A DNA stretch of 64,000 nt from DASZHJ01 sp035581425 (GTDB lineage Bacteria; Pseudomonadota; Alphaproteobacteria; ATCC43930; CGMCC-115725), in assembly GCA_035581425.1 (NCBI GenBank), contig DATJVP010000090.1:1-64000 (forward strand), given 5' to 3'. Below, piece after piece: positions 1-6,573 of this stretch (position 1 is its first letter; the number at the start of each line of letters is the position of its first letter). Below the pieces are notes generated by a model, which ran no database searches, was not told where the DNA came from, and was given only the letters and a program-made list of their open reading frames with translations. The translations under genes and the position numbers were made by a program.

Positions 1-3
1 GTC

Positions 4-1017
4 GTGTCTGAAAGCTCTAGCCTGCTGGAGAAGTTGGGCGGTACCGCGAAGGTCATAAACGGATCAACACGAGATGAGACCATCGCCAGCGCAAAGCGAT
101 TCATTGACGATCTGTTAGGTCCGCCCGAAGACGCACCGCCACCTCGTCGAGACAGGATCATTGATTCAATTCCGGGGCTGGCGTGGGAACCGCAAAGCAA
201 TGTTCCCTTCTATCCGCAGCCCATCCGGATAAATTCTCCTGTGTCCGATGTGACCGACCGCAGTTCTCCGAGGCCGCCGTTCCCACCGCACCCTGCGGAG
301 ACGATCATCACACCGCCAAAGGGCGACACAGTGGCCGTCTCGGCTGGTAACAGCACAGAGCCTCCCACGGTCACCTCCTTCGAACTAAGCGGAGGAGCAC
401 TGTCCGAGACTAGCGAGCAACCGACTGCCGGAACGGCAACGTCTCTCAGTCGGACCGTGACGGTGACAGCAGCCATCGGCGTTGAGGCAAACGCAACTGT
501 GGTGCCGGCAGGGTTCGTGATGATTCCGGCAAGCTGGGCGACCGATCTGGTAGAGGTTCGTCGTCTGCTCGGCGAGGTTGCGCCTGCCCTCGCAGCCATC
601 GCTCCGATCGTCGAACTGATTGAGCAGGGGTCTTCGGAGCGTCTCCGCGGGGACCACAACAATCCCCCCGAGCGCGTCGCAGAAGCCGGCCTTAACGCAA
701 CCGATGTACGCGCGCTCGCTGCGTCGGTTGAAGTCCTCTCGCGTGAATTGAGCGCGACGCAGCAGCACCTTGCCTCCCTTCAACTGGCGTATCTGACGCT
801 CAAGCAAGACGTGCCGAAGGTCACGGGCTTCCGCGAATGGCTCTTGGCGAAGGGCGATCTATTGGTAGATGAGTTGATAAAGTCGCTCGCGAGCGGAAAA
901 ATCCTGGTTTATGCCGCCGGTGCGAAGGCGATTGTAACCGCAGTAAATACGCTCCTGCCCGAGATACTGACACGCCTCGACTTGCTGATGCACCTGCTGG
1001 GACAAGCAACCCATTAG
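4..1017 (+). CDS. Hypothetical protein with an HNNPPE motif and C-terminal hydrophobic helices
   Basis: A 337-residue protein of unknown function. It begins at a GTG three bases from the window edge, so the true start may lie outside. Residues 40-150 are rich in Pro, Ser and Thr and look disordered. A GDHNNPPE motif lies at 216-223; G-H-N-N-P-P is a short motif I know from many alphaproteobacterial accessory and prophage-type proteins without assigned function. Residues 230-270 are probably coiled coil. Residues 295-332 are hydrophobic (KILVYAAGAKAIVTAV) and may sit in a membrane. The third codon positions are less G/C-biased than in the core genes further right, in keeping with an accessory region. 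Confidence 0.7.
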   Translation: MSESSSLLEKLGGTAKVINGSTRDETIASAKRFIDDLLGPPEDAPPPRRDRIIDSIPGLAWEPQSNVPFYPQPIRINSPVSDVTDRSSPRPPFPPHPAETIITPPKGDTVAVSAGNSTEPPTVTSFELSGGALSETSEQPTAGTATSLSRTVTVTAAIGVEANATVVPAGFVMIPASWATDLVEVRRLLGEVAPALAAIAPIVELIEQGSSERLRGDHNNPPERVAEAGLNATDVRALAASVEVLSRELSATQQHLASLQLAYLTLKQDVPKVTGFREWLLAKGDLLVDELIKSLASGKILVYAAGAKAIVTAVNTLLPEILTRLDLLMHLLGQATH

Positions 1018-1286
1018 CGCGGCCCCCTCCGCGCAGCCGCTATGCGCTCCATCGCATCTCCGCCGCGGGCGCCCCACGGCAGGGGACCCTCTCATTCTTG
1101 CGCCGGTCTCGAGCACCGTGCAGCGCATCCGCAAGGAAATGTGGGAGGCCGGCGGAAGTTGATTCGGCACTGGTCCTCGCGCACGCGACGCGAGAGCGAG
1201 AGCATTATCGGCCCCTATTTCTTTAGTCGGCGCCGGTCGGTTCCGGGGTATTCTCTTGTTGTCCGCAGGCGAAGGGACCAACTCAA

Positions 1287-1676
1287 ATGAAAAAATTTTT
1301 CGTAGTTGGCGCACTTGTAGCGATTTTCGCGACTTCGGCGGATGCGCAGATTGGAGGCGTTCCCTCGAACGATAGTTTCAAAGCTTATGCTCTTTATTCA
1401 GCCTGCACCCACCCACCCAGCGAAAAGCCTGAAGATCACGAGTTTGCTGAGCAGACTTGCTCTACTTATATGCGTGGCCTCACCGATGGCCTATTCGTGA
1501 TGCAATCCTTCGCTGCGAATAAGAGGCGCACGTGTTTGCCAACCGATACCGCGATTAGTAATGCAGAAGCGAGACGCATTTTCGAGTCTTGGCTTAGAGC
1601 ACATCCAGAAGCGGCCACCAATTCGGCCGGGATGGTCGCGACATTTGCCATTGTGAGCGCTTATCCCTGCCGATAG
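1287..1676 (+). CDS. Secreted Rap1a/Tai-like protein
   Basis: A 129-residue exported protein. Residues 1-20 are a clear Sec signal peptide ending ADA-Q. The mature part has the spacing I associate with the Rap1a/Tai immunity fold: a CxxYMRGLTDGL-type helix around residues 54-66, four cysteines likely to form disulfides, and a late helix with an RAHP segment. In Serratia, Rap1a proteins neutralise type VI amidase effectors, but single-copy homologues with no effector partner are common in alphaproteobacteria and their role is unknown. No effector gene is visible beside it. The start is supported by ATGAAAAAA directly opening the signal peptide. Confidence 0.7.
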   Translation: MKKFFVVGALVAIFATSADAQIGGVPSNDSFKAYALYSACTHPPSEKPEDHEFAEQTCSTYMRGLTDGLFVMQSFAANKRRTCLPTDTAISNAEARRIFESWLRAHPEAATNSAGMVATFAIVSAYPCR

Positions 1677-1811
1677 CGAAATTAGGACACCACGGGATAA
1701 TGAATTATTTCCATGAGAATTAATTTGTCGGGCCTTCGTGCTTCGCCCCGAGCCAAAAGCGAGGGTGCGATAGCACAGGGGGTATGGGGGTATACACACA
1801 CCCCGGTTCTT

Positions 1812-1882
1812 ACCCGGTTCCGCACCGGAAACGTACCTCCCTGCACACCCGGTTCCGCACCCGGAAACGCACCCGGAAACGC
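1812..1882. repeat. Iteron-like direct repeats
   Basis: Two copies of a 22-23 base unit of the form ACCCGGTTCCGCACCGGAAA followed by CG start at 1812 and 1847, 35 bases apart. A half copy (ACCCGGAAACGC) follows at 1871-1882. Each unit contains the inverted arms TTCCG and CGGAA. The regular spacing suggests protein-binding sites: replication iterons or an operator array. A RepA-like gene remnant lies 430 bases downstream. The rest of the gap 1677-1991 is AT-richer and shows nothing else I can name apart from the palindrome at 1907. Confidence 0.5.
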
Positions 1883-1906
1883 ACCTTGAAGGGGATTTGC
1901 GGCCGG

Positions 1907-1919
1907 CTGATTTAATCAG
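1907..1919. promoter_or_regulatory. Perfect 6-bp inverted repeat, possible operator
   Basis: CTGATT-T-AATCAG is a perfect palindrome with one central base, 72 bases upstream of the ATG at 1992. It could be an operator for that gene. No matching regulator is adjacent. Confidence 0.35.
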
Positions 1920-1991
1920 TTCGGCGCACGTCTTTTTGGCGTCATAATTATTCGTCTCGTCCTACATCCCGATATTTGGGAGAGCACACAA

Positions 1992-2309
1992 ATGAAGCTT
2001 ACTTTCGAAGGAGTGTGGGCGGATTTTCGGTATCGGCTAAAGCCGAGAACCACGGTTCGGAATTGGAGCATCCTCAAGGGCGACACGGGCGGCGAGTTTC
2101 GGATCGACCACGTCGATGGAGCGTCGATCACCGTCATTCCTGAGGGGCGAAAGCCGCGGTCTATCTCAAAGGCTGATTTCGAGAGAATGTTCCGAGTGTG
2201 GCCAGCATATAAGGCGGGCACAGTTAGCCGCACCGAACTCACCCCTATGTCCCAAAACTCAACCTACATCCTCAGCCTGTTTCATTGGTTGGAGGTCTCG
2301 GAACTCTGA
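1992..2309 (+). CDS. Hypothetical protein, 105 residues
   Basis: Not recognised. It is a basic, soluble-looking protein with no signal peptide. Residues 1-45 and 50-65 read as beta strands (ITVIPEGRKPRSISKADFER), and the Arg/Lys content would permit nucleic acid contact. Residues 75-105 look helical. Its stop codon is immediately followed by the stop of the leftward RepA-like remnant, so the two converge with no gap. The ATG is the first in frame; only a weak purine-rich stretch (GGGAGAG) lies upstream. It is probably part of the same accessory region. Confidence 0.55.
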   Translation: MKLTFEGVWADFRYRLKPRTTVRNWSILKGDTGGEFRIDHVDGASITVIPEGRKPRSISKADFERMFRVWPAYKAGTVSRTELTPMSQNSTYILSLFHWLEVSEL

Positions 2310-2831
2310 TCAACCGTCGCCCGCCCTCTTAGCCTGCCGCTTCGCATTGCTTGCATGTTCCGCGGCACGGTTTTGATCCGGCGGATAATATCCGGCCGTG
2401 CGGTGGCGCGAAGTGTTGACGTACCGAAGCTGCCCTATGCCCAAGGCTCGGGCTAGGGCGTCCTTCGCCTCGCGCTCCGGCGGGCGGTAGCCGACGACAC
2501 CCTCGATCCTGTCGAGCATCCACTTTTCCAAGCGCCTTTGGCGCTGGATCGGGGTCCCCTGCTCTGCGGCGACGACCGCGACGCTGACGCACGCATTGAT
2601 GAGACGGCTAGTCTGCTCTGCATTGTCGATCGCCGAGCGTGGCAGGAGCACTCCATCGCTCCAATAAAGCATCAGCGGCTTTCCCTTGACACCGTGGTTT
2701 CGCTTTTCGACGCGAAGCTCAAAAGCGTCTTCCGTGTCTTTGACCGGCGTGAGGCTCAACCGAGCTCGGGGCGCGTTGTGCCAGGCGACGGACCAGCCGC
2801 TCGCGTCGCCCAGCCAAGATAATCGAGGGCG
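2310..2831 (-). pseudogene. 5'-truncated RepA-like (RecA-fold) replication ATPase remnant
   Basis: The open frame runs from a stop at 2832-2834 to a TGA at 2310. A TTG at 2759 could start 149 residues, but recognisable sequence extends upstream of it: WLGDASGWSVAWHNAPRAR, then SLTPV. The pattern S-x-A-W-x-N-x-x-R-x-R-L-x-L followed by a K-R-N-x-G-x-x-G-x-P-L-x-L-x-W-x-D-G block is the C-terminal region of RSF1010 RepA-like/AAA_25 ATPases found on plasmids and phages. The Walker A and B parts that should precede it are missing, so the gene has lost its 5' half. The remaining C-terminal helices end in a basic tail (NAKRQAKRAGDG). It could still be translated from the TTG, but no ATPase activity is possible. 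Confidence 0.6.
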
Positions 2832-2857
2832 TCAAACTGAAGGACGCCCTGGCGCTC

Positions 2858-3148
2858 ATGTTCATTGAACTGCGCGTGATGCAGCGTGAACTCGGAAGCA
2901 AGCTCGACACGCTAACGGAGGCCACGGAGGAACGGCGGGTGCTCGGCCTTCGTTATTCTGCCCTTGCCCTCGGGGCCAGACTCATGGCGAAAAACATTGA
3001 GGATGGTGGAGAGAGCTTCCAGCAGGAAGGTAGGGCCTGGTCCTGCTCAGCCGAGGGCGAGGGCTTAGCGGATGGCGAACGCCAATGCCACGCTCTCCAA
3101 AATCGCGATCGGGGCCCCCAAAAGCAAAAGTGTCCCCACGAGAAATAA
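2858..3148 (+). CDS. Possible short hypothetical protein (uncertain)
   Basis: The first 60 codons read like real coding sequence: an amphipathic helical segment (ELRVMQRELGSKLDTLTEA) with ordinary codon choice, and the frame stays open upstream of the ATG. The last third is low-complexity and overlaps the leftward membrane-protein gene at 3065-3244, so it may be out of frame or not translated. No family is recognised. Either a small real gene with a damaged 3' end or a chance frame. Confidence 0.3.
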   Translation: MFIELRVMQRELGSKLDTLTEATEERRVLGLRYSALALGARLMAKNIEDGGESFQQEGRAWSCSAEGEGLADGERQCHALQNRDRGPQKQKCPHEK

Positions 3149-3244
3149 CGAATGACGCCGGCGCGGGCGATCAGAGCCGCCCATCATGTCAACTTCCTGG
3201 CGCGGATCGAGCTCGTTCCGATCTTTCGATGCGATTGCTTTCAT
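3065..3244 (-). CDS. Small single-pass membrane protein
   Basis: A 59-residue protein from the ATG at 3244 (MKAIASKDRNELDPRQ). A longer frame from 3283 exists, but this ATG has AAGGT eight bases upstream. Residues 1-30 are hydrophilic with an RPRRRH basic cluster at 29-34, followed by one strongly hydrophobic segment (LFLVGTLLLLGAPIAILESV). The basic flank predicts an N-in orientation. No family is recognised. It partly overlaps the doubtful rightward frame ending at 3148. Confidence 0.5.
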   Translation of the reverse strand: MKAIASKDRNELDPRQEVDMMGGSDRPRRRHSLFLVGTLLLLGAPIAILESVALAFAIR

Positions 3245-3352
3245 GTGCGTACCTTGCGGTTGGAAGCGCGGCCGGGCGGGCATCCCAGGCGGATCGAGGG
3301 TGCGTCGGCCGCCTTCGCGTGGCTGTTACCTTAGTCACATTCGCGAGGTATT

Positions 3353-3399
3353 CCCGAGACTATCGCTATGAATTTTCAGAAAATCACCGATATCTCGGG
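3353..3399. other. Composite hairpin in intergenic DNA
   Basis: CCCGAGA/TCTCGGG form outer arms, continued inward by TATCG/CGATA with one bulged C, then a 6/3 internal loop and an upper stem ATTTT/AAAAT closed by CAG. The whole element is 47 bases with 17 paired positions. There is no T-run on either side, so it is not a classical terminator. It lies 165 bases upstream of the small gene at 3564 and in the leader direction of neither neighbour with certainty. Otherwise the gap 3245-3563 contains only the conserved element at 3444. Confidence 0.4.
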
Positions 3400-3443
3400 G
3401 TCGCTCGCGGGTTGGGGAGCGGATTCGAAGCAGCCGACCTCCC

Positions 3444-3495
3444 GTGTCCGAAATGTGAGCGCAGCGCCCCTGTGCCGCGCGTCACAGCGTGTCAC
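3444..3495 (+). promoter_or_regulatory. Duplicated upstream element, copy A
   Basis: About 52 bases, aligning without gaps to 5193-5244, with shared blocks GTGTCCGAA, TGTGAGCGC, TGTGC, TCACAG and GTGTC. Each copy lies 104-120 bases upstream of one of two paralogous small genes (3564 and 5297). It probably carries the promoter or an operator common to both. Copy B is further away from identity in the middle, where copy A is C-rich and copy B is G-rich. Confidence 0.5.
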
Positions 3496-3563
3496 GTATC
3501 CAGGCCCCATGTTTCGCGTAACCCAGAAACAGAAACCCACCAAGCGGTGAGAGGGCCTAGCAC

Positions 3564-3791
3564 ATGTACGCCGCCAATAACGAACCCAGTCTGGACGAGT
3601 TGCTGACGGACCAGGTCGCGCTCTTGATGATGCGGGGCGATCGGCTTCGGCCGGAGCAAGTGCGGTCTTGCATCGGCGCCATGCAGGAGCGGCTTCGAAT
3701 CATGGGAACGATCGAGCAACGGATCGCCGATGTCGCGGGCGTCGCGCTCGCACAGCCGACCGAGCCCGCTTACGCCTGCTTCTGCCTCTGA
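3564..3791 (+). CDS. Small conserved protein, paralogue A (75 residues)
   Basis: Function unknown. The sequence opens MYAANNEPSLDELLTD and continues with an RDRLRPEQVRSC-like block (here GDRLRPEQVRSC), which recurs almost unchanged in the protein encoded at 5297-5485. It is soluble and helical with no signal peptide; the C-terminal 25 residues differ from the paralogue. The first 40 residues are therefore the conserved module. The last 22 bases overlap convergently with the end of queC. A weak GAGAGGG lies 10 bases before the ATG. I know similar short EPSLDELL proteins from Rhizobiales genomes, always unnamed. Confidence 0.65.
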   Translation: MYAANNEPSLDELLTDQVALLMMRGDRLRPEQVRSCIGAMQERLRIMGTIEQRIADVAGVALAQPTEPAYACFCL

Positions 3792-4480
3792 TAGCGCGCG
3801 AAGCCGGCGGAGCGTAGCTCGCAGGCCGGACACTTTCCGCAGCCGTAGCCCCAATCATGCCGCTCCCCGCGCTCGCCCAAGTAGCAGCTGTGTGTGAGTT
3901 CCAGGATTAGCTCCAGGAGCGCTTCCCCGCCGAGCTTCTCCGCCAGCGACCAGGTCTCGCTCTTGTCGAGCCACATCAGCGGCGTGTGCAACACGAAGTG
4001 CGCGGCCATTCCGAGGTTGAGCGTCGCCTGCAGCGACTTGACGGTATCGTCGCGACAATCGGGATAGCCGGAGAAATCGGTCTCGCACATTCCACCGACA
4101 ATGTGCTTGAGCCCGCGGCGATAAGCGATGCAGGCGGCAAAGGTCAGGAACAGGATATTGCGGCCCGGCACGAAGGTGCTGGGCAGTCCGTTCGCGAGCA
4201 TCGCGATCTCGACGTCGCGGGTGAGCGCGGTCTCGCTGATCGTCCCGAGGATCCCGAGATCGACGATGTGATCCTCGCGCAGGCCCCGCGCGAGATCGGG
4301 CAATGCGGCTCGTATGGCTTCCCGGATGGGACCGCGGCATTGAAGCTCGATGGCGTGGCGCTGGCGGTAATCGAAGCCGAGGGTCTCGACGGGGCGAAAG
4401 CGCGAGAGCGCCCAGGCAAGGCACGTCGTCGAATCCTGCCCGCCCGAGAAGAGGACGAGCGCGCCTTCCTCATGCTGCAT
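3770..4480 (-). CDS. queC: 7-cyano-7-deazaguanine synthase QueC
   Basis: QueC is an ATP-dependent enzyme converting 7-carboxy-7-deazaguanine with ammonia to preQ0, the precursor of queuosine in tRNA. The start is taken at the ATG 4480 (MQHEEGALVLFSGG), with AAGGTG upstream, giving 236 residues, the normal length. The PP-loop SGGQDSTT lies at residues 11-18. The C-terminal zinc site is intact: one Cys in THSCYLGE and a C-x2-C-x2-C run in GCGKCPACE. The gene follows the DUF6151 gene by 10 bases and is probably cotranscribed with it. No other queuosine genes (queD, queE, queF) are in the window. Confidence 0.95.
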   Translation of the reverse strand: MQHEEGALVLFSGGQDSTTCLAWALSRFRPVETLGFDYRQRHAIELQCRGPIREAIRAALPDLARGLREDHIVDLGILGTISETALTRDVEIAMLANGLPSTFVPGRNILFLTFAACIAYRRGLKHIVGGMCETDFSGYPDCRDDTVKSLQATLNLGMAAHFVLHTPLMWLDKSETWSLAEKLGGEALLELILELTHSCYLGERGERHDWGYGCGKCPACELRSAGFARYQRQKQA

Positions 4481-4490
4481 CGCAGGCACC

Positions 4491-5132
4491 TTACCGCATC
4501 CCGGATGCCGCCGCTGCCGGATGCGGACCGCAGAGCGGGCGGAGAGCCTCACGCTGGGCGTTTGTCAGCACCACCAGCGGATAGATCGGATCGCCCGTGT
4601 TGCGATCGAAGAAAGGATGCGGCCAGGCCTTTCCGCTGAGACGCCAGCCCAGCACTCTGCGGAGCGCACCTAAAAGCAGCGCAGCGCCGAAGCGCTTCGA
4701 AGCCGAGGGGACATCGCCGATCGCGAACCGTCCCATGATCGCGCCGACGGGCTTGCCGAAGAGGTCGTCAGCCCCCTGCGCTCCCCCAGCAAAGGCTTGC
4801 GCGAATAACCCGACGAAGGGGATCGCGGGCTTCAGCGTATTGCCGAGGGGCGTATTGCAGCATGTGGAATGCCATCGATAGAGGCCCTTCGGCGTGAGCC
4901 GGAGCCCCGCGATCCGGTCCCGCCCCTGCACGAAGCTGAGCGATGCCGGCGCGACCTGGACGATGTCGGAGCCGCCGTGCGGGTCGAGGAGATCGGCGCG
5001 ACCGAGGTGGTGCGCAAAGGCCTGGCAATCGTCGCAATAGCAGATAACGCGATTAGCCGATTGCGGCGACACGTCCGCGACGATCCCGCGAACCTCCCGG
5101 CACCGACATCCCATTTCCGCCTGTGTGCTCAT
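4491..5132 (-). CDS. DUF6151 / GFA-like zinc-binding protein
   Basis: A 213-residue protein from the ATG at 5132 (MSTQAEMGCRC); the longer frame upstream is low-complexity and lacks support. Cysteines occur in CRC (near residue 9), CYCDDCQAF (near 33-38) and CCNTPLG (near 90), the pattern of the Mss4-like zinc fold used by the glutathione-dependent formaldehyde-activating (GFA) family. Length and sequence fit the DUF6151 branch, for which no reaction is established. It lies upstream of queC with a 10-base gap, so the pair probably form an operon. A functional link to queuosine is not evident. Confidence 0.75.
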   Translation of the reverse strand: MSTQAEMGCRCREVRGIVADVSPQSANRVICYCDDCQAFAHHLGRADLLDPHGGSDIVQVAPASLSFVQGRDRIAGLRLTPKGLYRWHSTCCNTPLGNTLKPAIPFVGLFAQAFAGGAQGADDLFGKPVGAIMGRFAIGDVPSASKRFGAALLLGALRRVLGWRLSGKAWPHPFFDRNTGDPIYPLVVLTNAQREALRPLCGPHPAAAASGMR

Positions 5133-5192
5133 GCCGCGGACGTTCACATAGGGTCGGGGCGCGCGCAAGGCGCCGCGTTTCGGCTCAGCGTT

Positions 5193-5244
5193 GTGTCCGA
5201 ATTGTGAGCGCGGGGGGAGTGTGCGTCTCCTCACAGGGTGTCGG
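5193..5244 (+). promoter_or_regulatory. Duplicated upstream element, copy B
   Basis: Ungapped match to 3444-3495 (shared GTGTCCGAA, TGTGAGCGC, TGTGC, TCACAG, GTGTC). It sits in the divergent spacer between the DUF6151 gene (leftward, start 5132) and paralogue B (rightward, start 5297), so it could serve either direction. Confidence 0.5.
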
Positions 5245-5296
5245 CGCGGCGGGGCTCACCATCGCGCCCATCGAAACGGCGCGAGGAACCTCGTTC

Positions 5297-5485
5297 ATGT
5301 ACCCCGCCAATTCCGAGCCGAGCCTGGATGAACTGTTGTCCGATCCGATCGCCCGTCTGCTGATGCAACGCGACAGATTGCGGCCGGATCAGGTGCGATC
5401 ATGCCTCGGAGCCCTGCGGCACCCGACGACAGCAGAACCCAAGGATGGTGGAGGCGAGATCGGGCGCGACGCGCAGCGTCCCTGA
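5297..5485 (+). CDS. Small conserved protein, paralogue B (62 residues)
   Basis: Paralogue of the protein at 3564: MYPANSEPSLDELLSD and RDRLRPDQVRSCLGAL match MYAANNEPSLDELLTD and GDRLRPEQVRSCIGAM. Identity is concentrated in the first 45 residues; the tail (TTAEPKDGGGEIGRDAQRP) is unrelated to the other copy and hydrophilic. No signal peptide, membrane segment or recognised domain. The upstream element is duplicated along with the gene, so this looks like a local gene duplication with promoter, with queC and the DUF6151 gene lying between the copies. Start chosen at the ATG because it aligns with copy A. Confidence 0.6.
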   Translation: MYPANSEPSLDELLSDPIARLLMQRDRLRPDQVRSCLGALRHPTTAEPKDGGGEIGRDAQRP

Positions 5486-5522
5486 CCGCCGGCCTTGGAG
5501 ATCGTCGCCGCGCGGCGCCCGG

Positions 5523-6107
5523 TCAACCCGTCTTCGCGTTATGCTTCACGCGATAGATCCGGTGGCTCTGGCGGTTCTCCGCGCTCTGGATGCGGCCCTG
5601 CTCGCGGGGTCCCACATGGCCATTGGCTCCGGCCACTGCCTCGCGCCTGTTCACCCTCGCTTGGCCGCCCTCGAGTCGACCAGCCTCACGATTGGTGACC
5701 GACCCCGACTGAACGCCTTGCCCGATCCGCTGCTGCTGATTGACGTTCCGTTGCACGTCGTTCTGTAGCCGCTTGCTTGAGGGACTGTTGGGATTGCCGG
5801 CGATACCGTTGTGCTTGAGATCATAGATGCGCCGGTTCTGGACGTTCTGCGCGTGCTCGATACGCTGAGCCTCCGCGGGAGAGAGATTGCCGTCTCGGTT
5901 CGCGTTCTGCTCCAATCGATCGACGTGAGTTTGACCGGCCTCGAGCCGCGCGGCCTCGCCGCTCGAGAGCTGCCCGGAATCGAGGCCGCTTTCGATGCGT
6001 TGCTGCTGGTTCACGTCGCGCTGGACTTCGTTGCCGACCGTCTGCGCCTGGGCCGAGCATGCGAGGATCGCCGACAGGGCAGCACCGAGGGTGAGCTTTG
6101 AGAACAC
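5523..6107 (-). CDS. Secreted tandem-repeat protein with an EF-hand-like loop
   Basis: A 194-residue exported protein. Residues 1-21 form a Sec signal peptide (cleavage AQA-Q). The mature protein is two copies of a unit of about 75 residues: xDVQRxVNQQQRI, SGEAxRLExGQ, an acidic loop, and RIYxxKHN. In the first copy the loop NANRDGNLSPAE fits the 12-position EF-hand pattern (N1, N3, D5, G6, L8, E12). In the second copy it is VAGANGHVGPRE, which has lost the metal ligands. Very high in Gln, Asn and Arg with no Cys. Probably periplasmic; calcium binding is inference. Similar proteins occur in Rhizobiales and Burkholderiales without assigned function. Confidence 0.75.
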   Translation of the reverse strand: MFSKLTLGAALSAILACSAQAQTVGNEVQRDVNQQQRIESGLDSGQLSSGEAARLEAGQTHVDRLEQNANRDGNLSPAEAQRIEHAQNVQNRRIYDLKHNGIAGNPNSPSSKRLQNDVQRNVNQQQRIGQGVQSGSVTNREAGRLEGGQARVNRREAVAGANGHVGPREQGRIQSAENRQSHRIYRVKHNAKTG

Positions 6108-6245
6108 CGCAATCCTCCGTGGTTCGGATGATGCCGCTCCCGGATCGACGGCAATGGTTACCGACGATCGATCGAGCCGCGGCCTCTCTTGTGAATTTCT
6201 ACGGCGGGGCGGTCGGCACCATCCCCGCGCACCCGGGATTGCGCC

Positions 6246-6288
6246 AAAAAAAACGGCTCTCGCAGGTCTGGGAAACCTCGCGAGAGCC
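6246..6288 (-). terminator. Strong Rho-independent terminator (leftward)
   Basis: Read on the minus strand, a stem GGCTCTCGC/GCGAGAGCC (extended inward by AGGT/ACCT with one bulge) is followed within one base by eight Ts. On the plus strand the A-run precedes the stem, so it only works leftward. No leftward protein gene lies immediately upstream (to the right). Confidence 0.75.
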
Positions 6289-6360
6289 TTGTCGCCGTTG
6301 TGCCATTAGCTTGGGGGCTAGACAGGGAGGATACGGCGACGGGGAAACACTACCGCGGGC
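6246..6360 (-). ncRNA. Candidate small RNA ending at the orphan terminator
   Basis: The gap 6108-6573 (466 bases) has no convincing gene, yet contains a textbook leftward terminator. A leftward transcript of roughly 100-120 nt would end there. Within it the minus strand carries CCTCCC (complement of 6325-6330), an anti-Shine-Dalgarno motif seen in several alphaproteobacterial trans-acting sRNAs, in an apparently unpaired stretch. The 5' end is not determined; I could not pick a clear promoter, though a CRP/FNR-like palindrome lies just upstream at 6374-6389. The right part of the gap (6390-6573) is the upstream region of the cytochrome gene. Confidence 0.4.
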
Positions 6361-6373
6361 GTACCGGCATCGC

Positions 6374-6389
6374 TGTGACATTCGTCACT
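6374..6389. promoter_or_regulatory. CRP/FNR-type palindrome
   Basis: TGTGACATTCGTCACT matches the CRP-like pattern TGTGA-N6-TCACA at 9 of 10 conserved positions. It lies between the candidate leftward sRNA and the rightward cytochrome c gene (185 bases upstream of its ATG) and could act on either. Confidence 0.45.
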
Positions 6390-6573
6390 TTGCGACGCTT
6401 TTTTCCGATCCTGCTGCGCAATTTCGGCAGAATTTCGAGAGCCTTTTAACAAATTCGACGCGACCCTCGCTCGCTCGACCGGCGAAATACCTGCAAGCGA
6501 TTTGAGCTCATCCCCACGGCAGCTATAGTCTCGCAAGATGACGCGTCCGAGGTGACGCATAAAGGGGGGCACC

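Noticed and set aside
1042..1290. 82-residue frame between the first two genes
   Set aside because: No ribosome-binding site, Arg/Ser-rich shadow-like composition, and it overlaps the leader of the Rap1a-like gene.
5200..5212. AATTGTGAGCGC resembles the left half of the E. coli lac operator
   Set aside because: Only one half-site matches, there is no LacI-type regulator nearby, and the string belongs to the duplicated upstream element shared with 3444-3495.
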